Below are positions 35,263 to 43,708 of a stretch of 64,000 bases of DNA, piece by piece. The translations under genes and the position numbers were made by a program. Each line of letters begins with the position of its first letter. The first letter of the stretch is position 1. Origin of the DNA: Croceivirga radicis. Its GTDB lineage: Bacteria > Bacteroidota > Bacteroidia > Flavobacteriales > Flavobacteriaceae. The DNA is taken from assembly GCF_002072105.2 (NCBI RefSeq), contig NZ_MTBC01000002.1, forward strand, positions 310,001-374,000. The letters run 5' to 3'. The notes below the pieces were generated by a model. It did no database searches. It was not told the origin of the DNA and saw nothing but the letters and a program-made list of their open reading frames with translations.

Positions 35263-36363
35263 ATGAAAAAAGCTTGGATACTTTTTTTCTTGGTTTTGCC
35301 ATTATGCGCAATGGCACAGCAAAAACAAGATGCTCCACATTTTGTACTAGAGGCCAATCAGTTTTATGGTTCTGTACTATTACACAACACAGATATTTCG
35401 CACTTAATTACCAACCATCCGGGCGGTGTTATTTTAGGATTTAATAGAAAACGCTTTGGCAAACAAAAGTGGGAAGCAGATTTTGGTTATCCAGATACGG
35501 GTTTCACCTTTGTGTATCAAGATATGAACAGTGCTACTCTAGGAGAGCATTTTGGGCTCTATGCGCATTACAATTTCTATTTCCTTAAACGAAATTTACA
35601 GTTTAGAGTAGCACAAGGCATTAGCTACAATACCAATCCGTACGATAAAGCCAATAACTTTAGGAACAATGCATACGGTTCTCATTTATTGAGTTCTACA
35701 ATGGTAATGCTTAATTACAACAAGGAGCGACTTATTGACCGTTTTGGTGTTAAGGCGGGTTTGTCTTTAATCCATTATTCCAATGCTAATTTTAAGGCAC
35801 CCAACACCTCTACCAATACTTTTGCGTTCAATTTGGGTGTTACGTACGATTTAAATGCGGAAGATAGACCAGATTTCATCACGTATGATAAGGAACCAAA
35901 ATATACGGAGCCAATTAAGTTGAATTTGGTTTTGCGTGGCGGCGTTAATGAGAGCGATGTGGTAAATAGTGGCCAGTATGGTTTTATAATTGCATCTGCA
36001 TATGCAGACAAACGTCTGGGAAGAAAAAGCGCTATTCAATTTGGGGCAGATGCTTTCTTTTCTAATTTTTTAAAGGAACTTATTGCGTTTCAAGCAACTT
36101 CTTTTCCAGAAATGGATGTTCAGGTAGATGATGATTACAAACGTGTAGGATTATTTCTGGGGCATGAGCTGTTTGTAAACAAACTAAGTGTGGTTACCCA
36201 ATTAGGCTATTATGTGTACTATCCTTTTGATTTTGAAGGTAAAGTCTACAATAGAGTAGGTTTAAAACGTTACTTTGGCAATAAGGTTTTTGGTGCAGTT
36301 ACCTTAAAATCTCATGGTGCGGCCGCAGAGGCGTTGGAATTTGGTATTGGAGTACGATTATAA
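35263..36363 (+). CDS. Acyloxyacyl hydrolase / PagL-like outer-membrane protein
   Basis: The 366-residue protein has a signal peptide (residues 1-19, ending AMAQQ) and a beta-barrel-like remainder. The segment LIHYSNANFKAPNTSTN resembles the catalytic HXSN...PN motif of PagL lipid A deacylases, and relatives in flavobacteria are annotated acyloxyacyl hydrolase. If active it would trim acyl chains from lipid A. The extra C-terminal half is longer than in PagL itself. The start at 35263 was chosen because it begins the signal peptide; a start at 35212 would add 17 residues across the promoter region. Confidence 0.75.
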   Translation: MKKAWILFFLVLPLCAMAQQKQDAPHFVLEANQFYGSVLLHNTDISHLITNHPGGVILGFNRKRFGKQKWEADFGYPDTGFTFVYQDMNSATLGEHFGLYAHYNFYFLKRNLQFRVAQGISYNTNPYDKANNFRNNAYGSHLLSSTMVMLNYNKERLIDRFGVKAGLSLIHYSNANFKAPNTSTNTFAFNLGVTYDLNAEDRPDFITYDKEPKYTEPIKLNLVLRGGVNESDVVNSGQYGFIIASAYADKRLGRKSAIQFGADAFFSNFLKELIAFQATSFPEMDVQVDDDYKRVGLFLGHELFVNKLSVVTQLGYYVYYPFDFEGKVYNRVGLKRYFGNKVFGAVTLKSHGAAAEALEFGIGVRL

Positions 36364-36369
36364 TTTAGG

Positions 36370-37140
36370 ATGATGCAGAGAAGAAAATTAATAGTAGTTT
36401 TTTATAGTGCGATGGCGCTTTTCTTTCTAGGTTGTAATTCAGAAGATGCTTCGGATTGTTTTCAAAATGCAGGCGATTTGCAACAGGTTGAAGTTGCTTT
36501 GCCCAACTTTACCAAGATAACTGTATTTGAGCAACTGAACTTAGTACTTAAACAAGGGCCAGAACAGAAGGTTGTCATAGAATCAGGGGAATATCTTTTA
36601 AATGAAATTTCTGCGGAAGTTGAAGAGGGGCGTTTAATTGTACAGAATGAAAATGGCTGTAACCTGCTTCGGGATTATGCGTTGTCTACGGTATATGTTA
36701 CAGCGCCCAATATAGAGGAAATACGAAGCAGCACCGGGCTTACCATTTCTAGTGATGGCGTATTAAGTTATCCTACGCTTCGCTTGGTCTCGGAAAGTTT
36801 TATTAATCCAGATACGGAAACCACAGATGGTTCTTTTGAACTCGATTTAAATACCACAACCGTGTCTATAGTGGTAAACGGAATAGCATACTTCAATCTT
36901 AAAGGCAATTCTACCAACCTTGATATAACTATTGCCGCTGGAGATACGCGTATTGAAGCGCAAGAACTTATAACTACCAATGTAAATCTAAACCATAGGG
37001 GTTCCAATGACATTTTGGTAAATCCGCAAGAACGCCTAATAGGGGTTATTAGAGGCTATGGAGATGTACTAAGTTTTAATAGGCCAGAAACGGTTAGGGT
37101 AACAGAAGAATTTAGGGGAAAACTTATTTTTAAAGACTAG
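36370..37140 (+). CDS. Head-GIN domain lipoprotein (DUF2807)
   Basis: The 256-residue protein has a lipoprotein signal with lipobox FFLGC (Cys near residue 22), followed by a right-handed beta-helix-like DUF2807/head-GIN domain (FTKITVFEQLNLVLKQGPEQ, then repeated short strands). Such domains are annotated as putative adhesin heads but their role is unknown. It begins six bases after the PagL-like gene and ends one base before the serine hydrolase, so the three look like one transcription unit. A second head-GIN protein is at 45786-46460. Confidence 0.8.
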   Translation: MMQRRKLIVVFYSAMALFFLGCNSEDASDCFQNAGDLQQVEVALPNFTKITVFEQLNLVLKQGPEQKVVIESGEYLLNEISAEVEEGRLIVQNENGCNLLRDYALSTVYVTAPNIEEIRSSTGLTISSDGVLSYPTLRLVSESFINPDTETTDGSFELDLNTTTVSIVVNGIAYFNLKGNSTNLDITIAAGDTRIEAQELITTNVNLNHRGSNDILVNPQERLIGVIRGYGDVLSFNRPETVRVTEEFRGKLIFKD

Positions 37141-37141
37141 T

Positions 37142-38185
37142 ATGGCTTGGTGGAATACCCTTTTTGGCATTTTTAACCGTAAAAAACCAGTGTCACTGGC
37201 CAACTTGGAAGGGAAATCCTATGTAAATTCCGCTTTAGGCAATTTGGTTTTAGAAAATAAAGTGCCGAGTATTTCTGTTACCATACTCAAAGAAGGAAAA
37301 GTTTATTTACAGAAAGGCTATGCCAATAACAGCCTGCAGCAAGAAGCCATTGAGCCCGAGCATTCGATGTTTAGAATTGCTAGTATTTCTAAATGTATAA
37401 CGGGATTGGCATTTGGTAAAATGGTAGAGCAAGGCTTGGTTTCTTGGGACGATTCTTTTTACAAGCATGTGCCTGATTATCCTAAAAAAAAATATGACTT
37501 TACGCTCAGACAATTAGCAAGTCACACCGCGGGAATACGTAGTTACAAGGGTAAGGAATATGCTTGGAACAAGCCATGGGAGATAGCAGAGAGTATTACT
37601 TTTTTTAAAGACGACCCCTTAGTCTTTGAACCTGGGAAGGGGTATTTGTACAACAGTTTAGATTTTGTTTTACTCGCTATAGCGCTACAAAATGCTGCAA
37701 AAATGCCTTTTGAAGATTATGTAAGTAAAGAAATTCTAACTCCGTTAGAAATGCATCAAACTAAATCTCCAAGAAGGGTGGTAGATACTGTGCCGTTTTT
37801 TACACGATGCGGATTGAGTTTCAGAGCGGCAAGTGAGGTGGATAATTATTATAAACTGGCTGGAGGTGGTTATTTGTCTACGAGTGCGGATATTGCCAAA
37901 TTGGGACAGGAGCTGCTGCAGCAAATCTTATTGAAGCCAGAAACGTATAAAGAGTTGCTGACCGCCCAAGAGGTAAATGGTAAAAGCACGTATTACGGAT
38001 TAGGTTTTCAGGTAAGTCAAGATATTTTAGGTAGAAAATATGTTGGCCATATTGGCAACAGTGTTGGCGCTTATTCCAATTTATTCGTTTACCCAGAACA
38101 GCAACTGGTCGCGGTTTTACTTACCAATTGTACAGACCCCAAGGTGCAACCGTTTTGGGATGATATTTTGACCAAAATAGCCTAA
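37142..38185 (+). CDS. Serine hydrolase of the beta-lactamase/class C family
   Basis: The 347-residue protein has the SXXK motif as SISK (Ser81-Lys84) and a C-terminal HIGNS stretch in place of the KTG box, as in esterases and D-alanyl peptidase relatives of class C beta-lactamases. The middle motif reads YNS (in GYLYNSLDF) rather than the usual YSN. No signal peptide is clear; a short hydrophobic N-terminus (MAWWNTLFGIF) is present. Antibiotic resistance should not be assumed; many family members are esterases. Confidence 0.82.
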   Translation: MAWWNTLFGIFNRKKPVSLANLEGKSYVNSALGNLVLENKVPSISVTILKEGKVYLQKGYANNSLQQEAIEPEHSMFRIASISKCITGLAFGKMVEQGLVSWDDSFYKHVPDYPKKKYDFTLRQLASHTAGIRSYKGKEYAWNKPWEIAESITFFKDDPLVFEPGKGYLYNSLDFVLLAIALQNAAKMPFEDYVSKEILTPLEMHQTKSPRRVVDTVPFFTRCGLSFRAASEVDNYYKLAGGGYLSTSADIAKLGQELLQQILLKPETYKELLTAQEVNGKSTYYGLGFQVSQDILGRKYVGHIGNSVGAYSNLFVYPEQQLVAVLLTNCTDPKVQPFWDDILTKIA

Positions 38186-38186
38186 T

Positions 38187-39620
38187 TTATTTATCGGCTT
38201 CTGCCGCAAAAGCTTCGCAAAGCTCTAGCGTCTCTTGTACGTCTGCTAGGGTGGTACGGGGATTAATTAAACACATACGCAACACAATTTGATTGTTTAA
38301 AATGGTGGTTACCAATAATGCCTTTTGTGAGCTAACTACCTTCTCAGATATATACTGGTTAAGCTTGTCTAACTTTTTAGCAGAATAATTCTTGCCGATG
38401 GGGTTGTACCTAAAGTTGATAATAGCTAAGGTTGCTGGGTGTACTATTTCCCACAGACTACTTTTTCTCATCTGTTCTTCTAGCTGTTCTGCCAAGTCCA
38501 TATTGTACGCAATAGCATCACGAAACGATTGCAAACCGTAGGTTTTGATAGACATATAGAATTTTAACGCACGGAAACGTCTGGTAAGCTGTATACCTAA
38601 ATCATAAAAATTAATTTCAGAGGTATTTCCCTCTACATCTCGCAGGTATTCTGGTTTTTCTGTGAAGGTGTGGCTTAAATGTTTGTGATTTCTAACCAAT
38701 AAACATCCCATTTCATAAGGTTGGTACAACCACTTATGTGGGTCAATGGTAACAGAATCTGCTTTTTCTATGCCTTTTAGTGCCGTTTTACCTTTAGGCG
38801 CTAAAATAGCCGCACCACCATAGGCACCATCAATATGAAACCAAATATCTTCTTTCTTGCAAATGGCAGCCAATTCCGTAAGTGGGTCTACTGTACCTGT
38901 ATTGGTAGTGCCTGCGGTACCAATTAGGCAAAATGGTTGTAAACCTGCTAAACGGTCTTTGGCAATGGCATTTTTTAGTTTGTTAATTGGGAAGTTAAAT
39001 TCACTATCCGTAGGTATAATCCGTACTTGTTCTTCTCTAAAACCAATTACGCGAATGGCCTTTATATTAGAACTGTGCGCCTGGTCTGATAAATAAATTA
39101 CGGCTTTAGAAAAGTCTTTTCCGCATTTTATATTACGGGCGGTGGTTAAAGCGGTTAAATTGGCCATGGAACCACCAGAAGTAAATATTCCGCCGCCTTT
39201 CTTTTTAGGAAAGCCGAAAATCTTTAACAGCCATTGTATGGTAATAATCTCTAGCTCTGCAGCGGCTGGGGATGCAGACCATCCGCCAGAGAAAACATTA
39301 AAACCGGTTGCCAATGCATCTGCCATAACGCTCACATAATTACTTGGGCCAGGTACAAAAGAATAGGCTTTAGGGTGAGAAAGCAAGGTGCTATTGGCCA
39401 TAACATTCTTTAAAACAAATTCTAACACTTTTTGTGCGTCCATTCCTTTTTCTGGGGCTTCTTCCAAAAAAATAGAATCCATTTCTGCACGTGTACCTAC
39501 AGCTACCGGTAGCTTTTTATCTTGGGTAAGATGATGGTCCACAATGGCATCTACAATTTTGTACCCCAAAGATTTCATCTCTTCTTTAGACAGTTCTAAA
39601 CGTGGATTAGACTTGCTCAT
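38187..39620 (-). CDS. PLP-dependent group II amino acid decarboxylase
   Basis: The 477-residue enzyme has the group II decarboxylase layout: SHPKAYSFVPGPSNYVSVMADAL, GIFTSGGSMANLTAL, WFHIDGAYGGAAI and the PLP lysine in DPHKWLYQP. Relatives decarboxylate aromatic amino acids, aspartate or cysteine-derived acids; the substrate is not determined. The ATG at 39620 (MSKSNPRLELSKEE) is preferred over 39653. It converges on the serine hydrolase with one base between stop codons. A minus-strand -7 box is at 39641-39648. Confidence 0.88.
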   Translation of the reverse strand: MSKSNPRLELSKEEMKSLGYKIVDAIVDHHLTQDKKLPVAVGTRAEMDSIFLEEAPEKGMDAQKVLEFVLKNVMANSTLLSHPKAYSFVPGPSNYVSVMADALATGFNVFSGGWSASPAAAELEIITIQWLLKIFGFPKKKGGGIFTSGGSMANLTALTTARNIKCGKDFSKAVIYLSDQAHSSNIKAIRVIGFREEQVRIIPTDSEFNFPINKLKNAIAKDRLAGLQPFCLIGTAGTTNTGTVDPLTELAAICKKEDIWFHIDGAYGGAAILAPKGKTALKGIEKADSVTIDPHKWLYQPYEMGCLLVRNHKHLSHTFTEKPEYLRDVEGNTSEINFYDLGIQLTRRFRALKFYMSIKTYGLQSFRDAIAYNMDLAEQLEEQMRKSSLWEIVHPATLAIINFRYNPIGKNYSAKKLDKLNQYISEKVVSSQKALLVTTILNNQIVLRMCLINPRTTLADVQETLELCEAFAAEADK

Positions 39621-39640
39621 GCAATAGAATTTATTTTTTG

Positions 39641-39648
39641 CAAAGATA
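39641..39648 (-). promoter_or_regulatory. Promoter -7 box for the decarboxylase
   Basis: CAAAGATA reads TATCTTTG on the minus strand, 20 bases before the ATG at 39620. Confidence 0.45.
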
Positions 39649-39785
39649 CCCATCGCCCTAGGCTAATAAAACTTTACTGCAGTATTCTTTTAAAAGAACC
39701 CAGAAAGATGAGGTTAACTGATATATATCATATTTAACCTAAGCAAACCCAGATACTTTTACACTATAATTAAAAATAATTAGGT

Positions 39786-40067
39786 ATGACAACGTATAAT
39801 GAACTATTGGGCGAGTATAGAAAAAACGAAACGGGATATGCCAGCATATTTGTTATGATACAAAGTTGCTTTGGAGCTGTAGCTGCTATGGCAGTCTTAA
39901 TGCAAGGAATAGGCATTTTTCAAATGATACAATTGTTTTTGGTAGTAATGGGGTGTATGTCTTTTAATGCGGCAGTCTTGGCACAACTACCTTCTAAGAT
40001 TACATTTAATATATTTATTTTGAGCCTTTTGGTAAGTGGCCTAGTTTTAGGGGCTAATTTAATGTAA
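39786..40067 (+). CDS. Small membrane protein, function unknown
   Basis: This 93-residue protein has a polar N-terminus of about 17 residues and three hydrophobic segments (about 18-41, 45-65 and 72-91). I do not recognise a family. Its stop is one base from the GTG of the truncated haemoglobin gene, so the two are almost certainly cotranscribed and perhaps coupled. Confidence 0.75.
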   Translation: MTTYNELLGEYRKNETGYASIFVMIQSCFGAVAAMAVLMQGIGIFQMIQLFLVVMGCMSFNAAVLAQLPSKITFNIFILSLLVSGLVLGANLM

Positions 40068-40068
40068 G

Positions 40069-40464
40069 GTGAAAACAGACATAGCATCAAGAGAAGATGT
40101 TGCTCTTCTAGTGCATCGGTTTTATGATAGGGTGCGCAAGGATAAAGAGATAGGTCATTTTTTTAATGAGACCATAAAAGATTGGCCTGCTCATTTAAAT
40201 AAGCTTACAGACTTTTGGGAGAGCAACCTCTTTTACCAACAAAAATATATGGGAAACCCACTGTTGGTGCACGCAGAAGTAGATGCAAAGTTTAAAGGGG
40301 CCATAGGCAATTATCATTTTGGAATTTGGCTACGCCATTGGATTGCTACCTTAGATAGTCATTTTGAAGGCACAGTAACAGAAAAAGCCAAACAACGCGC
40401 AAGAAATATGAGTGTGCGTATGTTTTTTACGATATATGAACACCGTAAACCTAGGCAGATGTAA
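40069..40464 (+). CDS. Group III truncated haemoglobin
   Basis: The 131-residue haem protein matches group III truncated globins: REDVALLVHRFYDRVRKD (with the B-helix Tyr), the IGHFFNETIKDWPAHLNKLTDFWESNLF core and the proximal histidine region NYHFGIWLRHW. Group III globins bind O2/NO; a physiological role is inferred only. The start is GTG at 40069 (MKTDIASRED), one base after the upstream stop. The last 14 bases overlap the convergent gldA gene. Confidence 0.9.
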   Translation: MKTDIASREDVALLVHRFYDRVRKDKEIGHFFNETIKDWPAHLNKLTDFWESNLFYQQKYMGNPLLVHAEVDAKFKGAIGNYHFGIWLRHWIATLDSHFEGTVTEKAKQRARNMSVRMFFTIYEHRKPRQM

Positions 40465-41347
40465 GCTCGGTAAATAGGCTTTCTAAATTTTTGTTTTTAC
40501 GACTTAATTGTAAAGTTTTAAGCTGATTGTCATGCGCAAAATCGAATACAGCAGGGCGCATGTCTTTTTGAGTGTCAAAAGTTATTTCGTAGACAAAACC
40601 ACCGGTATTTTTAACATGCACGGCATTCGGAAGCTTTTGTAATAGCACATCTTCCACACGGTAATCAAACTCTACCTCAATAATTTGTTGTTCGGTTTGT
40701 CTTAAATCTTCTAAGGATTTATCTGCCACTAATTTTCCTTTGTTTATTATAATAACTCGGTCGCACACGGCTTCTACCTCTTTCATTATATGGGTAGAAA
40801 GCATCACGGTTTTATTTTTACCAATTTCTTGTATTAGTTTTCTTATTTCAATAAGCTGATTAGGGTCTAGGCCAGTGGTGGGTTCATCTAAAATCAATAC
40901 CTCAGGGTCGTGCAACAAAGCAGCGGCAAGACCAACGCGTTGGCGATACCCTTTAGAAAGTTGGCCAATTTTTTTGTGGGCCTCTGGTGTTAATCCCGTT
41001 TGTGTTATAACTTCTGCAATACGCTCCTTTTTTACCTTATGTATCTGAGCATTAAACATAAGGTATTCTTTAACGTACATGTCTAGGTATAAAGGATTAT
41101 GCTCCGGTAAAAAGCCAATACTAGCTTGTACGTCCTTGGCGTGGGTAGTAACATCAAAACCATTAACAGTAGCGCTACCTATATCTGCAGCGTGAAAAGT
41201 GGTTAATACACGCATCATAGTAGACTTGCCAGCACCATTTGGACCTAGAAAGCCAACAATTTCTCCTTTATCAATAGAAAAGGAGACTTGGTCTAGGGCT
41301 ATTTGTTCGCCGTAAGTTTTTACAATATCTTTTACAACTATGGACAT
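40451..41347 (-). CDS. gldA: ABC transporter ATP-binding protein, GldA type
   Basis: The 298-residue ATPase has Walker A GPNGAGKST (residues 35-43), signature LSKGYRQRVGLA, Walker B VLILDEPTTGLDP and the switch His in STHIMKEVE. The C-terminal part (RPAVFDFAHDNQLKTLQLSRKNKNLESLF) matches GldA, which with GldF/GldG forms an ABC complex required for gliding in some Flavobacteria; gldF and gldG are not in this window, so a general ABC-2 exporter ATPase remains possible. It overlaps the haemoglobin gene by 14 bases tail-to-tail. Confidence 0.82.
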   Translation of the reverse strand: MSIVVKDIVKTYGEQIALDQVSFSIDKGEIVGFLGPNGAGKSTMMRVLTTFHAADIGSATVNGFDVTTHAKDVQASIGFLPEHNPLYLDMYVKEYLMFNAQIHKVKKERIAEVITQTGLTPEAHKKIGQLSKGYRQRVGLAAALLHDPEVLILDEPTTGLDPNQLIEIRKLIQEIGKNKTVMLSTHIMKEVEAVCDRVIIINKGKLVADKSLEDLRQTEQQIIEVEFDYRVEDVLLQKLPNAVHVKNTGGFVYEITFDTQKDMRPAVFDFAHDNQLKTLQLSRKNKNLESLFTELTSA

Positions 41348-41364
41348 ATACAGGTATTTACTGT

Positions 41365-41372
41365 CAAAAGTA
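41365..41372 (-). promoter_or_regulatory. Promoter -7 box for gldA
   Basis: CAAAAGTA reads TACTTTTG on the minus strand, 17 bases before the gldA ATG. Confidence 0.5.
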
Positions 41373-41550
41373 CGTTTTACTTATTTTTTTAAGAAGTGAA
41401 ATTTAGGATAATTGAAAAAGGGTGGTTTTGTAAGATATCCTTTTGGGAAAGTGTCTGTTGCTATGCGATTTTAATAATAAATCGGCTTTTTTATGTAATA
41501 AAAATCAGCAATAATATGGTTTTTGTTAAAAATTCTAAAAATTAAAAAAT

Positions 41551-41558
41551 TAACTTTG
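41551..41558 (+). promoter_or_regulatory. Promoter -7 box for the aromatic operon leader
   Basis: TAACTTTG matches TAnnTTTG, 45 bases before the leader peptide ATG. TTTTG at 41521-41525 is a possible but distant (25-base) -33 element. Confidence 0.5.
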
Positions 41559-41603
41559 TCATTCATAAAGAAAGGGTAATCTTAGCCGAACATTTATAAC
41601 AAG

Positions 41604-41675
41604 ATGAGCAAATTATATTTCTGGAACCGTTTTTATTTTTACTTCTTTTTCCAAAGAGGTACGGGACTGTTCTAG
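41604..41675 (+). CDS. Phe/Tyr-rich leader peptide of the aromatic amino acid operon
   Basis: A 24-codon reading frame (ATG to TAG) encodes 23 residues with seven Phe, three Tyr and one Trp; codons 10-16 are Phe-Tyr-Phe-Tyr-Phe-Phe-Phe. It lies between a -7 box and an intrinsic terminator, 61 bases before prephenate dehydratase. The last codons (ACG GGA CTG) contain CGGGAC, which can pair with the 5' arm of the terminator. This is the arrangement of a ribosome-stalling attenuator sensing charged tRNA-Phe (and perhaps tRNA-Tyr). It is too short to be found as an ordinary gene. Confidence 0.85.
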   Translation: MSKLYFWNRFYFYFFFQRGTGLF

Positions 41676-41701
41676 CTATATGTAACTAAATAAAACAATA
41701 A

Positions 41702-41733
41702 GGTCCCGATGTTAAATTCGGGACTTTTTTTTT
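41702..41733 (+). terminator. Attenuator terminator before pheA
   Basis: GTCCCGA (41703-41709) pairs with TCGGGAC (41718-41724), followed by nine T; the run ends three bases before the pheA ATG. The 5' arm can instead pair with CGGGAC at 41662-41667 inside the leader peptide frame, giving an antiterminator. The 41348-41736 gap holds this attenuator, the leader peptide and the promoters. Confidence 0.88.
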
Positions 41734-41736
41734 GCA

Positions 41737-42567
41737 ATGGATTTAAAAATAGCCATACAGGGAATAAAAGGAAGTAACCACCACAAGGTAGCCAATGACT
41801 ACTTTGGAGATGCCATAAACTTGGTAGAGTGCATGTCTTTTGATAAGTTGGTGGCCAGCGTTCTAGATGGTACTGCAGACAAAGCGGTAATGGCCATAGA
41901 AAACTCTATTGCGGGGAGCATAATTCCCAATTACAATTTAGTTTACCATAATAATTTGCACATTATAGGGGAGCAATATCTAAACATTAACCATAATTTA
42001 ATGGTGTTAAAAGGGCAAGATATTTCCAAAATTACAGAAGTACGCTCCCACCCTATGGCTTTGTTACAGTGCATGGATTTTTTAAAGCAGTACGACCATA
42101 TTAAATTGGTAGAAGATGTGGATACGGCAGAAACAGCAAAACAAATCCAAGAAAATCAATTAGCGCATGTAGCCGCAATTGCCCCAGATGTAGCTGCCGA
42201 GTTGTATAATTTAGAAATTATAGCGCCGGCCATACAAACCATAAAAAATAACGCTACGCGTTTTATTATCCTAAAAAAAGAGAACAAAGAATGGCCTAAG
42301 GAAGCTATTAACAAAGCATCTCTTAGGTTTATTACCGACCATAAAAGAGGTAGTTTGGCAGCCGTACTTAATGTGATGAGCGATTGCCATTTAAACCTAA
42401 CTAAAATACAATCCCTACCTGTAATTGAAACCCCTTGGAAGTACGCTTTTTTTGTAGATGTAACTTTTGATGCGTATCAAAATTTTGCTAAAGCGAAAAG
42501 TTTACTAGAAATAATGGCAGAAGATTTTAGGGTATTGGGAGAATATAAAAATGCATTGATAAAATGA
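41737..42567 (+). CDS. pheA: Prephenate dehydratase
   Basis: This 276-residue enzyme converts prephenate to phenylpyruvate for phenylalanine. It has the N-terminal IAIQGIKGSNHHKVANDYFG, AVMAIENSIAGSI and NNATRFIIL in the catalytic part, and a C-terminal ACT domain from about residue 195 (KRGSLAAVLNVMSDCHLNLTKIQSLP), which normally gives feedback inhibition by Phe. It is not fused to chorismate mutase; that activity is in the DAHP synthase fusion of this operon. Its stop overlaps the next ATG by four bases. It is controlled by the upstream attenuator. Confidence 0.94.
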   Translation: MDLKIAIQGIKGSNHHKVANDYFGDAINLVECMSFDKLVASVLDGTADKAVMAIENSIAGSIIPNYNLVYHNNLHIIGEQYLNINHNLMVLKGQDISKITEVRSHPMALLQCMDFLKQYDHIKLVEDVDTAETAKQIQENQLAHVAAIAPDVAAELYNLEIIAPAIQTIKNNATRFIILKKENKEWPKEAINKASLRFITDHKRGSLAAVLNVMSDCHLNLTKIQSLPVIETPWKYAFFVDVTFDAYQNFAKAKSLLEIMAEDFRVLGEYKNALIK

Positions 42568-43706
42568 CAACGGCAGACAGATTAAACTCGGTACAAGAGT
42601 ACTACTTCTCTAGAAAATTAAGAGAGGTACGTGGTCTTATGGCAGATGGGAAGCCCATAATCAATATGGGCATAGGTAGTCCAGATTTGGCACCTTCGCC
42701 AAAGGTGTTACAAACACTAAGTGCAGCTATTTTAGATGCAGGGGCACACCAGTATCAGAGTTATCAGGGCTTACCAGAATTACGATCGGCAATTGCCAAA
42801 TTTTATCAAGATAAATTTAATGTAGCGGTAGATGCCAACACAGAAGTATTGCCATTAATGGGTTCTAAAGAAGGGATTATGCATATTAGCATGGCCTTTT
42901 TAAATGTGGGAGATGAGGTGCTTTTGCCCAACCCAGGATACCCCACCTATGGATCGGTTACCAAATTGGTAGAAGCAGTACCAAAAACGTACGATTTAAC
43001 TGCGGAGAATGGATGGTTTCCAGATTTGGAAGTGCTAGAGAAAGAAGATTTAAGCAAGGTAAAATTAATGTGGGTGAGCTATCCGCATATGCCAACAGGA
43101 GCAACCGCAACCACCGAGCAAATGCAAGAACTATTGGCATTTGCCAAGCGCAATTCTATTTTATTGGTGAATGACAATCCGTATAGTTTTGTTTTGGCCA
43201 ATAACCCAACCAGTATGTTATCCTTGCCAGGAGCAAAAGAAGTGGCCTTGGAATTAAATTCATTGAGCAAAACCTTTAATATGGCTGGTTGGCGTGTAGG
43301 AATGCTATTGGGGAATGCTGATTACATTAATGCAGTACTTAAGGTAAAGAGCAATATGGATTCTGGAATGTTCTATGGTATTCAAAAAGGAGCTGTAGCT
43401 GCTTTAGAAAGCGGTAAGGAATGGTTTGAAGCTTTAGATGAGGTCTACCAAAAAAGAAGAGCTTTAATCTATCAATTAGCAGATAAATTGGGGTGTACCT
43501 ATGACACCAATGCTGTTGGTATGTTTGTTTGGTGTAAACTGCCAGAAGGAGCCAAAGACGCAGGAAGTTTTATTGATGAGGTGTTGTACGATAAGCATAT
43601 TTTTATTGCGCCAGGTACCATTTTTGGAACAAACGGTGAGGGATACATTCGTTTTTCGCTTTGCGTAAAAGAAGAGAAAATACAAGAAGCCATAGAAAGA
43701 TTCTAA
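42564..43706 (+). CDS. Class I/II PLP aminotransferase, probably aromatic
   Basis: The 380-residue enzyme has the fold-type I motifs HQYQSYQGLPELRSAIAKFY, NPGYPTYGSV and the PLP lysine in LNSLSKTFNMAGWRVG. By its place between prephenate dehydratase and prephenate dehydrogenase it most likely transaminates phenylpyruvate and 4-hydroxyphenylpyruvate (or prephenate). The sequence alone does not exclude other amino acid substrates. It overlaps pheA by ATGA. Confidence 0.88.
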   Translation: MTTADRLNSVQEYYFSRKLREVRGLMADGKPIINMGIGSPDLAPSPKVLQTLSAAILDAGAHQYQSYQGLPELRSAIAKFYQDKFNVAVDANTEVLPLMGSKEGIMHISMAFLNVGDEVLLPNPGYPTYGSVTKLVEAVPKTYDLTAENGWFPDLEVLEKEDLSKVKLMWVSYPHMPTGATATTEQMQELLAFAKRNSILLVNDNPYSFVLANNPTSMLSLPGAKEVALELNSLSKTFNMAGWRVGMLLGNADYINAVLKVKSNMDSGMFYGIQKGAVAALESGKEWFEALDEVYQKRRALIYQLADKLGCTYDTNAVGMFVWCKLPEGAKDAGSFIDEVLYDKHIFIAPGTIFGTNGEGYIRFSLCVKEEKIQEAIERF

Positions 43707-43708
43707 GC

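Noticed and set aside
37142-38185. Antibiotic-resistance beta-lactamase
   Set aside because: Only the general serine-hydrolase fold is supported; the C-terminal KTG box is HIG and no clear signal peptide is present.
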